From a virus: a stretch of 41,145 nt of DNA. The notes below the pieces were generated by a model. That model did not search any database. It saw nothing but the letters and a program-made list of their open reading frames with translations, and was not told the DNA's origin. The stretch spans positions 1 to 41,145 of IMG/VR virus record IMGVR_UViG_3300009553_000007; one strand, 5' to 3'. The translations under genes were made by a program, and so were the position numbers. Below are positions 7,575-15,528 of this stretch, piece by piece; the stretch's first letter is position 1; each line of letters starts with the position of its first letter.

Positions 7575-7775
7575 ATGACGCGAATAATCATCAAGCAGTC
7601 CACGATCATCAAAGGCGTACCTGCTTACGAGGGTGATCGCGTCGAGACCGACGATTCGACTGCTCGGTTACTGATCGGCCTGAAGCGCGCCGTCCTCTTC
7701 ACTGAAACTCCCGTCACCTTTCCGGCAGTCAGTGAACCGGCCGCTCAGGCCCCCCAAAAACAAAAACGCAACTAG
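7575..7775 (+). CDS. Small phage protein downstream of capsid (66 aa)
   Basis: MTRIIIKQSTIIKGVPAYEG, then DRVETDDSTARLLIGLKRAV is the pattern of a small beta protein often encoded after major capsid genes (a strand, V.AG/EGD, then D..AR.LIG). The C-terminal 20 residues are Pro/Gln/Lys-rich and probably disordered. It may be a head accessory protein. The precise function is unknown. Confidence 0.6.
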   Translation: MTRIIIKQSTIIKGVPAYEGDRVETDDSTARLLIGLKRAVLFTETPVTFPAVSEPAAQAPQKQKRN

Positions 7776-7829
7776 TTCCGCTCTGCGCCTCTGCGTCTCT
7801 GCGGTTCAAACCAACACCCTTCCTTTTCC

Positions 7830-8222
7830 ATGACAATCGATCTCAAAAACAACTTGGTCGTCAGCCGCACCTTTGCGCCGCTGTCGCGAGTCGCGAGCGC
7901 CAACGGCGCATCACTCGATCTCAAAGATTACGTCGGCGACGTCCTCGCCGTCATTGACAGCGGCCTCGCTACGGCCGGCACATTGCCCACCGCAGATTTC
8001 ACCATTGAGGATTCCGCGAACAACTCGAGCTGGACTGCGAACACAGCAGCACTGAGCGCCGCCTTCACTCAAGTCACTGACGCGGCGGCCGTGTTGCAGA
8101 CCCGCAACATTGATACCCGCGCTTGCCGTCGGTATGTCCGCGTTGTCTTTACGCTCGGCGGCACAGACGCCCCCGCGTTTCCCTTCAGCGCCCATTTCCT
8201 GGGTCAAACCAAAGTCCAATAG
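7830..8222 (+). CDS. Structural protein, copy 1 of a tandem pair (130 aa)
   Basis: The beta-rich protein has KNNLVVSRTFAPLSRVAS, DYVGDVLAVIDSGLATAGT and PTADFTIEDSANNSSW. It is paralogous along its full length to the next gene and of equal length (130 aa), with the same NIDTRACRRYVRVVFT core. The place directly after the capsid gene suggests a capsid decoration or head-surface protein, but no known decoration family is evident. The leader carries CTCTGCG repeats. The two copies probably arose by tandem duplication and diverged. Confidence 0.7.
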   Translation: MTIDLKNNLVVSRTFAPLSRVASANGASLDLKDYVGDVLAVIDSGLATAGTLPTADFTIEDSANNSSWTANTAALSAAFTQVTDAAAVLQTRNIDTRACRRYVRVVFTLGGTDAPAFPFSAHFLGQTKVQ

Positions 8223-8307
8223 AAAGACCACTGACCACTGACCAAAAGACCACGAGACCTTCGGAGGTCCAGTAGTCCGTAGTCCAGTAGTCCCCCCAAA
8301 AAAAGCC

Positions 8308-8700
8308 ATGTTACCCATCGATCTCAAAAACAACTTTATCGTCAGCGAAACGTTCGCGCCCGTATCCCGCACCGCGAGCGGCAACGGCACAGCGATCGAT
8401 CTCAAAGATTACGTCGGCCAGGTATTGGCCGTTGTTGACTGCGGCGCCAAGACAGCCGGCACCAACCCCACCGCTGATTTCACCCTTGAGGACAGCGCGA
8501 ACAACAGTTCATGGGCCGCGAACACAACCGCTTTGAGCGCCGTGTTCACGCAGACCACAACCGTTGCTGCCCTCCAAACGCGCAACCTCGATACCCGCGC
8601 GTGTCGTCGATACGCCCGCCTCGTCTTTACGATCGGCGGCACAGTCAGCCCTGCGTTTCCGTGCGGCGCCTTTTTCGTCGGCCAGAAAAACGTCCAATAA
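8308..8700 (+). CDS. Structural protein, copy 2 of a tandem pair (130 aa)
   Basis: This is a paralogue of the preceding gene, sharing IDLKNN, DLKDYVG, PTADFT.EDSANNSSW and the TRACRRY.R core. Cys residues have appeared in this copy (VVDCGAKTAG, FPCGAFFVGQ). The pair may build hetero-oligomers or have separate locations on the particle. The leader contains AGTAGTCC-type short repeats rather than the heptads seen elsewhere. Confidence 0.7.
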   Translation: MLPIDLKNNFIVSETFAPVSRTASGNGTAIDLKDYVGQVLAVVDCGAKTAGTNPTADFTLEDSANNSSWAANTTALSAVFTQTTTVAALQTRNLDTRACRRYARLVFTIGGTVSPAFPCGAFFVGQKNVQ

Positions 8701-8702
8701 AC

Positions 8703-8745
8703 TCCCTGGGTAGCACAGGCGACCTTGCCTGTGCTGGCCCGGCGA
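8703..8745 (+). repeat. Inverted repeat GCACAGGC-GACCTT-GCCTGTGC
   Basis: The perfect 8-bp arms and 6-bp loop form a hairpin just after the stop at 8700. The flanks GGGTAG and GGCCCGGCGACCCGCC match the style of the other dispersed palindromic repeats. No U-run follows, so it is listed as a repeat and not as a terminator. Confidence 0.65.
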
Positions 8746-8774
8746 CCCGCCGTCCAGTTCCCAAAATCCGCCGC

Positions 8775-9089
8775 ATGACCGTCGCCGCGCGAATCACTGC
8801 TGACCTCGCGAAATTCTTCAACACAGGAGATTTCGCGACCGCAGTTTCGTACACGCCGGCGTCCGCTGCAGCTCGCAGCATCAACGTTCAGTGGTACGAG
8901 CCGTATGAGTATTCGGCGCCGGCGGAGATCCCATTTGAGAACAGCGGTCCGGCTGTGCTCGCGCGCACATCGGATGTGAGCGCGGCCAAACAACGCGAGA
9001 CCATCGTCAAGACCGCCGTCACGTACTACGTCATCGCCGTCCACCCGACTGGCGACGGCACAACGTTCCTGTTGCTCAGCAAACAGTGA
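8775..9089 (+). CDS. Head-tail joining protein, gpFII/attachment-like (104 aa)
   Basis: The ATG at 8775 was chosen because upstream in-frame sequence is repeat DNA. The protein runs LAKFFNTGDFATAVSYTP, then a beta-rich middle and YYVIAVHPTGDGTTFLLLSKQ. The order FF..GDFA..V.Y, a middle with a variable loop, and a final Y.V....DG..T..LL strand matches small head-tail attachment proteins (lambda gpFII-like). The position after head genes and before tail genes agrees. The assignment is moderate. Confidence 0.65.
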   Translation: MTVAARITADLAKFFNTGDFATAVSYTPASAAARSINVQWYEPYEYSAPAEIPFENSGPAVLARTSDVSAAKQRETIVKTAVTYYVIAVHPTGDGTTFLLLSKQ

Positions 9090-9123
9090 CCATTTCCGCT
9101 TTTCCGCTTTTCCGCTTTTCAGA
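9090..9123 (+). repeat. Tandem TCCGCTTTT leader
   Basis: Three or more 9-bp TCCGCTTTT units end three bases before the ATG at 9124. There is no Shine-Dalgarno sequence. This is the clearest example of a short tandem repeat that fills a gene-to-gene gap. Confidence 0.8.
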
Positions 9124-9579
9124 ATGTCAGACAGCCGCCGCCAACTTCTAGTCGATGCCGTCCGCACCCGATTCGCCACGATCCTCGTGAGCGGCGGATA
9201 CGAGACCAACATCGGCGCAAAGCTGTTCGAGTGGCGCGTCACGGAGTTGGAGACCGCTGATCTGCCCGCGTTGAACTTTCGCGACACGAGAAATGTCACC
9301 GAGCAAAAGCTCAGTCACATCCACCAGCACGCCTTGGAATTCGAAGCCGACGTTTTAACGGCCGGCGTCAGTGAGACCCCCAAGCAGATCCGCAAAATGA
9401 TTGCTGACGTGGTCAAGTGCATCGGCGTCGATCGCACCTGGGGCGGCATCGCGTACGACACCGATCCTAAAGAGGACGTGTTGGGCATGGACCAAGCTGG
9501 CCTGATCGCAGGCGGCGCCCGGATCAAATTCGTCATCAAGTACCGCACCCGCTCCTTTAACCCGTACTCACCGCAGTAA
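9124..9579 (+). CDS. Tail terminator/minor tail-like protein (151 aa)
   Basis: The protein starts with an amphipathic helix (RRQLLVDAVRTRFATIL), then ADLPALNFRDTRNVTEQ, IHQHALEFEADVL and an ending of ARIKFVIKYRTRSFNPY. This fits the helix plus beta-sheet plan of tail terminator/completion proteins that cap the tube at the head side. The place just before the tail genes is right for that role. The sequence match is general, so confidence is moderate. Confidence 0.6.
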   Translation: MSDSRRQLLVDAVRTRFATILVSGGYETNIGAKLFEWRVTELETADLPALNFRDTRNVTEQKLSHIHQHALEFEADVLTAGVSETPKQIRKMIADVVKCIGVDRTWGGIAYDTDPKEDVLGMDQAGLIAGGARIKFVIKYRTRSFNPYSPQ

Positions 9580-9624
9580 CCCACCGCCCAATCCTCAATC
9601 CGCAATCCGCAATCCGCAATTCTT
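9580..9624 (+). repeat. Tandem AATCCGC heptad leader
   Basis: CAATCCTCAATCCGCAATCC and further copies of the 7-bp unit run to six bases before the ATG at 9625. The same heptad precedes the genes at 18385 and 27556 and occurs inside the tape-measure gene at about 15293. Confidence 0.8.
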
Positions 9625-10203
9625 ATGGCCACATCCGTCACCTACACCGGTCCGCTACCAGGCGGCTACATTATCGACAGCACAGGCGCCAGTTTCGCTT
9701 TCACCCGCAACGTTGCAGTCAGCCTGGCTGACGGCTTAGCCACGGCCATCCTCGCGCAGAACGCGAGTTTATGGACGGCAGGCGCAGTCGTCCTGAACAC
9801 CGCCGTCACATTGACCGCGGCTGCTGGCATCACAGCCCTGGATTTGTCCGGGTTGATCCTCGTGCCCGGTTCCGGCGTCGTCACCATCACGGACAACACC
9901 GCACTGGCCAGCCTCGATATTTCCGACATCACCACTTTTGCCGGCGCATTGGATTGCCACGGCAACGCGTTGTTGACCGTCGTGACCATTACGTCGGCCG
10001 TCAGTTTCGGCGGGAACATCAACTTTAGCGGCTGCGCCCTTTTGGCCGCCAGCATCAACAGCATCTTGGCCCGAGCCGTCGCAGCCAGCATGACCTCGCA
10101 CACCATCAACTTGAGTGGCGGGACGAACGCAGCTCCGACAGGCCAAGGCGTGACCGACAAAGCCACACTCATCGCCGCCGGCGTCACCGTCACCACCAAC
10201 TAA
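9625..10203 (+). CDS. Leucine-rich-repeat-like structural protein (192 aa)
   Basis: The middle (residues about 65-140) consists of short repeated strands (ITALDLSGLILV, ALASLDISDIT, ALLTVVTITSAVSF, FSGCALLAASINSILARAV) typical of a leucine-rich or beta-solenoid protein. The end has NLSGGTNAAPTGQG. Between tail terminator and tail tube, such a protein may be an exposed decoration or fibre on the neck or tail. The exact role cannot be told from sequence. Confidence 0.6.
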   Translation: MATSVTYTGPLPGGYIIDSTGASFAFTRNVAVSLADGLATAILAQNASLWTAGAVVLNTAVTLTAAAGITALDLSGLILVPGSGVVTITDNTALASLDISDITTFAGALDCHGNALLTVVTITSAVSFGGNINFSGCALLAASINSILARAVAASMTSHTINLSGGTNAAPTGQGVTDKATLIAAGVTVTTN

Positions 10204-10250
10204 GTCGCCCCCACACCAATCCAATAATCCACCAATCCCCTTAGAACCAC

Positions 10251-11204
10251 ATGAGCCAAGCCTTCGGACACAACAGTTGGATCGGCGTCGGCGCCGAATC
10301 CACGTACGGCACAGCCGTATCACCCACCACCTTTATTGAGATTCAGAAAGAATCGCTCAAAGGAAAACACAGCGCGCTCTCGAAGCCCAACCTGCGTTCC
10401 CCGAGCGCACGGTACTACGTCAAAAGCAAAAAGGACGTGGGCGGCGCCGTTGACTTTCAATTGCCCTTCGAAGGCGCGGAGCTGCTGTTGAAGCACGCCT
10501 TCGGCGCAGTCACCACGACCACGCCAGAAGTCGGCCGCAAACAGCACGTCTTTTCCTTGGCCAGCAACTTGCCCACGGGCCTGACGTTCCACATCAACCG
10601 CGACGCCTTGAACATTGGCGGCTCGAGCGCGTTTCAGTACGTCGGTTGCCAGATCAACAAGCTGACCATCAAGCAAAGCCTCGAAGACATGCTCATGTGC
10701 ACAGCGGACGTGTTGGGCCGCGACTGGTCCAACGTGGCAGTAGCCACGCCCACATTCCCCACGTTCAAGCAAATTGACTGGGAAATGCCGATCTTCCAGA
10801 TCGACAGCGTGGACGTCCCCATCAGCGATTTGGAACTCACCATTGAGAACGCGTTGGCCAGCGATCGCTACAAACTCGGCAGCCGCGTGCGCAAGGGACT
10901 TGGTCGAAACGGCCCGCGCAAAGTCAGTGGGAAGTTCAACCTCGAGTTCGACTCGTTGACCTTTTACAACTACTACAAGAATTTGACGGCCGGTGTGTAC
11001 AACATCACCTGGACCGGCGGCACCTTGGTCACTGGCAACTACAAATTCCAGCTCGACCTGCCCAAGTCACTTTGCACCGATGGCGAACCCAGCGCTGAGA
11101 ATGCTGGTCCTATCATCCTGCCCATCGCTTTCGATGCTTTCGCATCGGCAGCCGACAACGACGAAGTCGTGTTGACCCTGCACAACACCGTTGCCTCGGT
11201 GTAA
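10251..11204 (+). CDS. Major tail (tube) protein
   Basis: The protein has 317 aa. The N-terminus GVGAESTYGTAVSPTTFIEI is characteristic of siphovirus tail tube proteins (G...E.TYGTAV.PT.F..). GSRVRKGLGRNGPRKVSGKF and LEFDSLTFYNYYKNLTAG fit the second sheet of the tube fold. Hexamers stack to make the tube through which DNA passes. The position before the chaperone and tape-measure genes is canonical. A strong terminator hairpin follows about 100 bases after the stop. Confidence 0.85.
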   Translation: MSQAFGHNSWIGVGAESTYGTAVSPTTFIEIQKESLKGKHSALSKPNLRSPSARYYVKSKKDVGGAVDFQLPFEGAELLLKHAFGAVTTTTPEVGRKQHVFSLASNLPTGLTFHINRDALNIGGSSAFQYVGCQINKLTIKQSLEDMLMCTADVLGRDWSNVAVATPTFPTFKQIDWEMPIFQIDSVDVPISDLELTIENALASDRYKLGSRVRKGLGRNGPRKVSGKFNLEFDSLTFYNYYKNLTAGVYNITWTGGTLVTGNYKFQLDLPKSLCTDGEPSAENAGPIILPIAFDAFASAADNDEVVLTLHNTVASV

Positions 11205-11209
11205 TCCCT

Positions 11210-11240
11210 GTAGCGGCGGTCGTAGATGACCGCCGCCCTT
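11210..11240 (+). repeat. Palindromic GCGGTCGTAGATGACCGC repeat
   Basis: GGCGGTCGTAGATGACCGCC folds with 7-bp arms. A related copy (GCGGTCATAGACCGC) is embedded in the coding sequence at about 32305. It belongs to the same class of small dispersed palindromes as the other intergenic elements. Confidence 0.6.
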
Positions 11241-11308
11241 GATGGGAGAGCGCGATCCGCTCCGGTCGCCCGTTCTGGTGTCTCACTGGAACGGATCTTC
11301 CAGCCTGG

Positions 11309-11343
11309 CCCTCTGCAGTCGCACATCTGCGGAGGGCTTTTTT
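11309..11343 (+). terminator. Rho-independent terminator after the tail tube gene
   Basis: CCCTCTGCAG pairs with CTGCGGAGGG over 10 bp (one G-U), with an 8-base loop, and is followed by CTTTTTT. It lies between the tail tube stop and the ATG at 11350. It would lower transcription of the downstream tail genes relative to the abundant tube protein, or be overcome by antitermination. The element is clear by eye. Confidence 0.85.
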
Positions 11344-11349
11344 ACTTTT

Positions 11350-11898
11350 ATGACACGCAAACAACTCACCCTACCGAGCGGCGCCACGTGTTGGATCCGC
11401 AAAGTGTGTGCGCAGGACTACATCGCGCACGGCAACGCGGACATCCCGACGTTGTTCGCCGACGCCGCGCTAGTGAAAGCCCGCGCCCAGAAAAACGAAC
11501 TCACGCCCAAGGAGATCCAGAGCCTTCTCCGCATGACGCGGATCGTTCTTTTGTGCTGCGTCTCCCCGCTGCAGTTCCCCCCGCCCGGGAGTGCGAGCGT
11601 CCCCGCCGGGAGTGCGAGCGTCCCCGCGAGCACTGAAATAATTCCCCCTCCCGCTCCGCGCAAGATTGTGGACAAACCCTTTTGGGACCGCGCCGAGAAC
11701 GAGATCACCATCGAGGAGTTAGATCCCGAGGACGCCCAAAAAATCGTTGAAGAGATTGCGATTCTCTCGCGCATGACAAAGGAGGCCGCATTAGCGGCCC
11801 GTCCATTTCCTGCGGAACAAGAAACTCCTGGTTCAACTGCACCGAGTAGCGAAGCAGTACGGCCGGCTCCCGACGGAGCTGCTGAACCTGCCGCTTGA
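11350..11898 (+). CDS. Tail assembly chaperone, short form (gpG-like)
   Basis: The ATG at 11350 directly after the terminator is preferred. The 182-aa protein has RKQLTLPSGATCWIRKV and DIPTLFADAA, the usual start of tail assembly chaperones (LPSG..V.IR). Residues about 77-100 (PPPGSASVPAGSASVPAST) are encoded by two copies of the GGGAGTGCGAGCGTCCCCGC repeat. After ARPFPAEQ the frame gives only low-complexity residues, whereas the +1 frame encodes a gpT-like tail. Chaperone genes immediately before the tape-measure gene commonly make a second form by frameshifting. Confidence 0.7.
   Translation: MTRKQLTLPSGATCWIRKVCAQDYIAHGNADIPTLFADAALVKARAQKNELTPKEIQSLLRMTRIVLLCCVSPLQFPPPGSASVPAGSASVPASTEIIPPPAPRKIVDKPFWDRAENEITIEELDPEDAQKIVEEIAILSRMTKEAALAARPFPAEQETPGSTAPSSEAVRPAPDGAAEPAA
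11584..11640 (+). repeat. Two in-frame GGGAGTGCGAGCGTCCCCGC repeats
   Basis: The element GGGAGTGCGAGCGTCCCCGC occurs twice in tandem, followed by GAGCACTGAAATA. It is the same family as at 14353, 14706, 23566 and 27351, and inverted at 32822. Here it is inside the chaperone gene and keeps its frame. Confidence 0.7.
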
Positions 11899-11971
11899 TG
11901 AATTGTCGCTAAACGCGCACATCGCCCGGATCGGCGCCGAGGCCGATGAAGAAGAGCGTAAAGAGCGTTAG
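11795..11971 (+). CDS. Frameshift extension of the tail assembly chaperone (gpT-like part)
   Basis: This 58-codon frame is +1 relative to the chaperone and opens after a TAG at 11792. It reads LRNKKLLVQLHRVAKQYGRL, then PTELLNLPLDELSLNAHI and an acidic end, stopping at 11969-11971. The AKQYGRLPTELL...L motif is what chaperone T-domains show (YG..PSE.L.LPL.E). There is no ATG, GTG or TTG start in its first half, so expression must come by frameshift from the upstream gene, between about 11795 and 11895. A plausible site is TTT-C at 11806-11809, where tRNA-Phe can slip by +1. The fused product would be about 205 aa. Confidence 0.65.
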   Translation, partial: RPVHFLRNKKLLVQLHRVAKQYGRLPTELLNLPLDELSLNAHIARIGAEADEEERKER

Positions 11972-12031
11972 AGCGTAAAGCGTCAGACTCATTCGCCCCA
12001 TCCGTCCCATAAGTCACATCCCCACCAGCAC
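11972..12031 (+). repeat. 9-bp repeat leader of the tape-measure gene
   Basis: GACTCATTCGCCCCATCCGT, then CCCATAAGTCACATCCCCACC carries degenerate 9-bp units of the TCCGTCCCA type. It ends at the GTG start. No Shine-Dalgarno sequence is present. Confidence 0.6.
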
Positions 12032-15000
12032 GTGGCCAACATCGTTGAAATAGTCATACGCGGAATCGACAAGACCAAGGACGGCTTCACCGGCCCCATC
12101 AAGAACCTTGGCGATCTCGAAGCCAAACTGGCGAAGGTTCAGCCAGTGTTGATTGCCCTGGCTGCCACGGCGGCGGCCGCGTTTGCGTCTATGGTCACTC
12201 ATCAGATCAACGTTGCTGATGAGACCGGCAAGATGGCGCAGAAAGTTGGCGTTGCCACCGAAGCGCTGAGCACGATGCGCTTTGCAGCCGGTTTATCCGA
12301 CGTCACAAACGAGACTCTCGCCACAAGCTTCAAAAAACTCTCCCAGGAAGTAGTCAACGGCTCGACCGCGTTGAATCAGCTCGGCGTCCAAACGACCGAC
12401 GCCGGCGGCAAGTTCCGCGACAACGATCAGATCATGCTCGACGTGGCCGATCGCTTCTCGCGCATGGAGGACGGCGCGCAAAAATCCGCTTTGGCCGTGC
12501 AGCTCTTCGGCAGATCCGGGCTTGAGATGATTCCTTTCCTTAACCAAGGCCGGGCTGGGATCGAGGCGTTGCAGGAAAAAGCCAGGGCGCTTGGCTTGGA
12601 GATCTCTGGAGCAACGGCAGCCGCCGCTGAGGAATTCAATGACAATTTATTTCGGCTGAAGATGTCTGCGGTTGGCGTTGCCAATAAGGTCGCAGCCGAA
12701 CTGCTTCCAACGCTCGCCAAGTTAAGCCAGGTCTTCGTCAAGAACGCCGAGGACGCCAATGCAGCCGCTGATTCTTGTGGAACGCTAACCACAATTTTCC
12801 AGATCCTCGGGACTGCAGCGCTTAGCACGTGGCTCGCACTTAAACAAATCGCCAACCTCATCGATGGCGTCCTGTTTGCGGCATTCGACAGCTTGATGAT
12901 AGGAATCAAAGCTGGCGTTAGCGTGTTGGATGGCTTCGCCGGGGCGGCCGTGAAGGCGCGTGAAGCGCTGGGTGATTTCTTTGGAGATTGGACAAACCTG
13001 ATCTCACTCGCGGCATCGATCGCGAGAGGCGACATCATTGGTGCTTGGCAGAAAATCAGCGAGCCGGTTAAGAAATCTGCCGACGCGCTCGCTGGAGCTA
13101 TCGGGGATTCGTTCGACGCTGCTAGCACCGCCGCGCAGGCGCAACTCGACAACCTTCGGAACTACGGGAAGATCACCTGGGCTGAGATGCAGAAGGACGC
13201 CGACGCGTGGGGCCAGCAAATGGTCGCCATCTGGTCTGGCTTTCCGGTTCTGCTTCCGCCGCGCAAAAAAACTCCGCCCGAAAAAGACGATCCCGACAAG
13301 GTGGCCAAAGAAATCGCCGCCCTGAAAAGGATTTCCGATCTCCGAGCAGAGCTCACTGCTGAGGGACTGCGCGGAACTGCAGCGCTGATGGCCCAAGAGG
13401 ATTTGCGGTATGGCAAGCAGCTCGAGCAAGTCGAGAAAAGCGCGCAGGATTACGAGCAGTACATCGCGTTGCGGGAGCAAGCTGAGTCCAATCACCAGCT
13501 CAAGATTTCCGAGATCAGCGAAACTGCCAGCCAGAAGATCCTGGACGACCAGCGCAAAACCTTCAGCGCCGTCAGTGAACTCGAATCGAAACTTCGGAGC
13601 GAGCACGCGCGCGGCGTCGAGCAAGAGATCACGCGCGAGAACGAAGCATATCGCCAGCGCGTCGAGCAAATTGCCCAGCTCAACATCGAAGAAGAAAAGT
13701 CGATCGAACTCGGCAACCAGGCGTTTGAAGTCCACCAGCAAAACTTGGTGGACATCGAGACCAAAGCCACGGACCAACGCACTGAGTTACGCAACCAGGT
13801 CGATCTAGCTACGGCGGACAGTTACGCTGCCATTCGGATTCAAGCGGACATCAGCCACAGCGAACGGCTGAAGCAGATTGAAAAGCTGAACCTGAGCGAG
13901 ATCCAATCCGCTGACATGGTTGCGGCATCGATGCAAAAGCGTGCGCGCGATTTATCCGAGATCCAGATTGCCATCAGCGGCCATTTATCCAGCACCTTGG
14001 GGAACATGGCTGAGGCTGCGAAAGCTTTTGGGAAAAAGGGAGCGGCCGCGTACAAGGCCTTTGCCAGCGCGCAAGCCATCGTCAACACGTATTCGAGCGC
14101 CGTGGCTGCGTACAACGCGATGGCTGGCATACCCGTAGTTGGACCCGCGTTAGCTGTCGTCGCCGCGGCAGCCGCGATCGCGGCAGGCCTGGCGAACGTC
14201 GCCAAGATCAATTCAACGAACGTGGCGCACGGCGGCCTTGATTACGTCCCGAGCGAGCAAACGTATTTACTCGATCGCGGCGAGCGCGTGTTAAGTCCGC
14301 GCCAGAACTTAGACCTGACGCGTTTCCTCCAATCCGCCGGCGGATTATTGCCCGGGAGCGTCCACGCCGGGAGTGAGAGCGTCCACGCGAGCACTGATAT
14401 TTCGGCCGACACGCACGCAACCGAATCCACGGAACGCGATCGCACATCGTCATCCAGTACGTCCACGTCCACAGCGGACCGCCAAATCTGGCGCACGTTT
14501 GAGAGCACGATCGCTCGCGAGATCGAGCGTCTCGCTGACATTTCCATAGTCTTCAATCGCGCGGCCGCCTCGTTATCGTCCTCGTCGTCGTCCACCAGCG
14601 TTCACGATTCCGCCAGCTCTGTTCACACAACGGAGCACGCCGGCGTGCAAATGTCGTTACAATCGAGCCTCGAGCGCATCCTTGAAAGCACGAGCGCGAT
14701 AGTCACGGGAGTGCGCCCGCCCTCCATAGGCCAGGCGAAGGAGGGAGATTCCCCGCGAGCACTGACATTAGTTTCCACGCGCAGCGCAACCGAATCCTCA
14801 GCGGCATCCACGTCCACCGAGCCCGTCGGCGTCGCGCAAATCTCGCAGCCGGCCGCCGCGGCGAGCGTTCCGGAATCCGGAACGCACAAATCGTCCACGT
14901 CGTCCACGTCGTCCACCGAACTCGCCTCCGATAAGTCCCAGTCGTCCCATGCGTCCCAGTCCGAGCGCGACTTGTCTGCGACGTCCACGTCCACCGACAG

Positions 15001-15493
15001 CATTGTTTCCGCTTCCGTCACTCGGTTCCTCGAGAGCGCGATCGCGTTGGTCACGCGCGAGAGCGCTCGCACCGATTCCACGCAGATCACACGCGAACAA
15101 CTTGAGAGCTTCATCACCAGCTCAAGCGAGCTCGTCCGGGTCACGACCGCTAGTGCCACGCTCTCACGCTCAGACGCTCTGACGACCCCCTTCTCCCGTC
15201 TCGCCACGCAGCTCGCTCCCGAAGCCTTCGCGGCGCCGTCCGGCAGTTCGCCTATTCCTGCGGGCACTGATCGCCGGTCGCCGCCCAACAATCCGCAATC
15301 TGCAAGCCCCAATCCGCAATTGGTAGATTTGTTGACTGGCCGCCCTGCCGGGTCCACCGGCGCCTCTGCAGATCGCGATCGCGATCGCAATTACCAAATC
15401 GACATTCACCTGGACGGTCAGGTATTGGCGCGCGGCGTCGGCGAGATGAGCCGCGACGGCCGTCTTGAGATTCACGCCCGCAGCATCATTTAA
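12032..15493 (+). CDS. Tail tape measure protein
   Basis: The 1153-aa protein sets tail length and lines the tube. The N-terminus is typical (IVIRGIDKTKDGFTGPIKNL), followed by an Ala-rich hydrophobic helix. The middle has hydrophobic membrane-like segments (about 255-300) and a long coiled coil with many Glu/Gln/Lys (about 430-660). A conserved Ala/Gly-rich end segment follows (AFASAQAIVNTYSSAVAAYN, IPVVGPALAVVAAAAAIAAG), then AHGGLDYVPSEQTYLLDRGE. Residues about 770-1110 are an unusual Ser/Thr-rich low-complexity region made from mini-repeats. The last 35 residues (YQIDIHLDGQVLARGV) are again ordinary. GTG start. No peptidase motif was seen. Confidence 0.93.
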   Translation: MANIVEIVIRGIDKTKDGFTGPIKNLGDLEAKLAKVQPVLIALAATAAAAFASMVTHQINVADETGKMAQKVGVATEALSTMRFAAGLSDVTNETLATSFKKLSQEVVNGSTALNQLGVQTTDAGGKFRDNDQIMLDVADRFSRMEDGAQKSALAVQLFGRSGLEMIPFLNQGRAGIEALQEKARALGLEISGATAAAAEEFNDNLFRLKMSAVGVANKVAAELLPTLAKLSQVFVKNAEDANAAADSCGTLTTIFQILGTAALSTWLALKQIANLIDGVLFAAFDSLMIGIKAGVSVLDGFAGAAVKAREALGDFFGDWTNLISLAASIARGDIIGAWQKISEPVKKSADALAGAIGDSFDAASTAAQAQLDNLRNYGKITWAEMQKDADAWGQQMVAIWSGFPVLLPPRKKTPPEKDDPDKVAKEIAALKRISDLRAELTAEGLRGTAALMAQEDLRYGKQLEQVEKSAQDYEQYIALREQAESNHQLKISEISETASQKILDDQRKTFSAVSELESKLRSEHARGVEQEITRENEAYRQRVEQIAQLNIEEEKSIELGNQAFEVHQQNLVDIETKATDQRTELRNQVDLATADSYAAIRIQADISHSERLKQIEKLNLSEIQSADMVAASMQKRARDLSEIQIAISGHLSSTLGNMAEAAKAFGKKGAAAYKAFASAQAIVNTYSSAVAAYNAMAGIPVVGPALAVVAAAAAIAAGLANVAKINSTNVAHGGLDYVPSEQTYLLDRGERVLSPRQNLDLTRFLQSAGGLLPGSVHAGSESVHASTDISADTHATESTERDRTSSSSTSTSTADRQIWRTFESTIAREIERLADISIVFNRAAASLSSSSSSTSVHDSASSVHTTEHAGVQMSLQSSLERILESTSAIVTGVRPPSIGQAKEGDSPRALTLVSTRSATESSAASTSTEPVGVAQISQPAAAASVPESGTHKSSTSSTSSTELASDKSQSSHASQSERDLSATSTSTDSIVSASVTRFLESAIALVTRESARTDSTQITREQLESFITSSSELVRVTTASATLSRSDALTTPFSRLATQLAPEAFAAPSGSSPIPAGTDRRSPPNNPQSASPNPQLVDLLTGRPAGSTGASADRDRDRNYQIDIHLDGQVLARGVGEMSRDGRLEIHARSII
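14353..15310 (+). repeat. Repeat-built low-complexity region inside the tape-measure gene
   Basis: Within about 960 bases lie GGGAGTGAGAGCGTCCACGC-type elements (14353-14400, 14706-14770), tandem GTCCACGTC 9-mers (14456, 14800, 14893, 14980), 9-bp GTCCCAN units (14930-14967), CACGCTCT words (15160) and AATCCGCAATC heptads (15290). These are the same families that form intergenic leaders. Between them are three related segments with LERILEST/FLESAIALV/FESTIAREI, suggesting duplication together with repeat insertion. Confidence 0.7.
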
Positions 15494-15528
15494 CTTAGCC
15501 CCACAACCCTTAGCCCTTAGCCCAACAC
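15494..15528 (+). repeat. Tandem CCCTTAG heptad leader
   Basis: CTTAGCCCCACAACCCTTAG, then CCCTTAGCCC precedes the ATG at 15529 by four bases. The family also forms the leaders at 15970, 19530, 20380 and 24475. Confidence 0.8.

Noticed and set aside
9580-9624. Tandem AATCCGC repeats as a CRISPR array
   Set aside because: Units are only 7 bp, without spacers of constant size and without cas genes.
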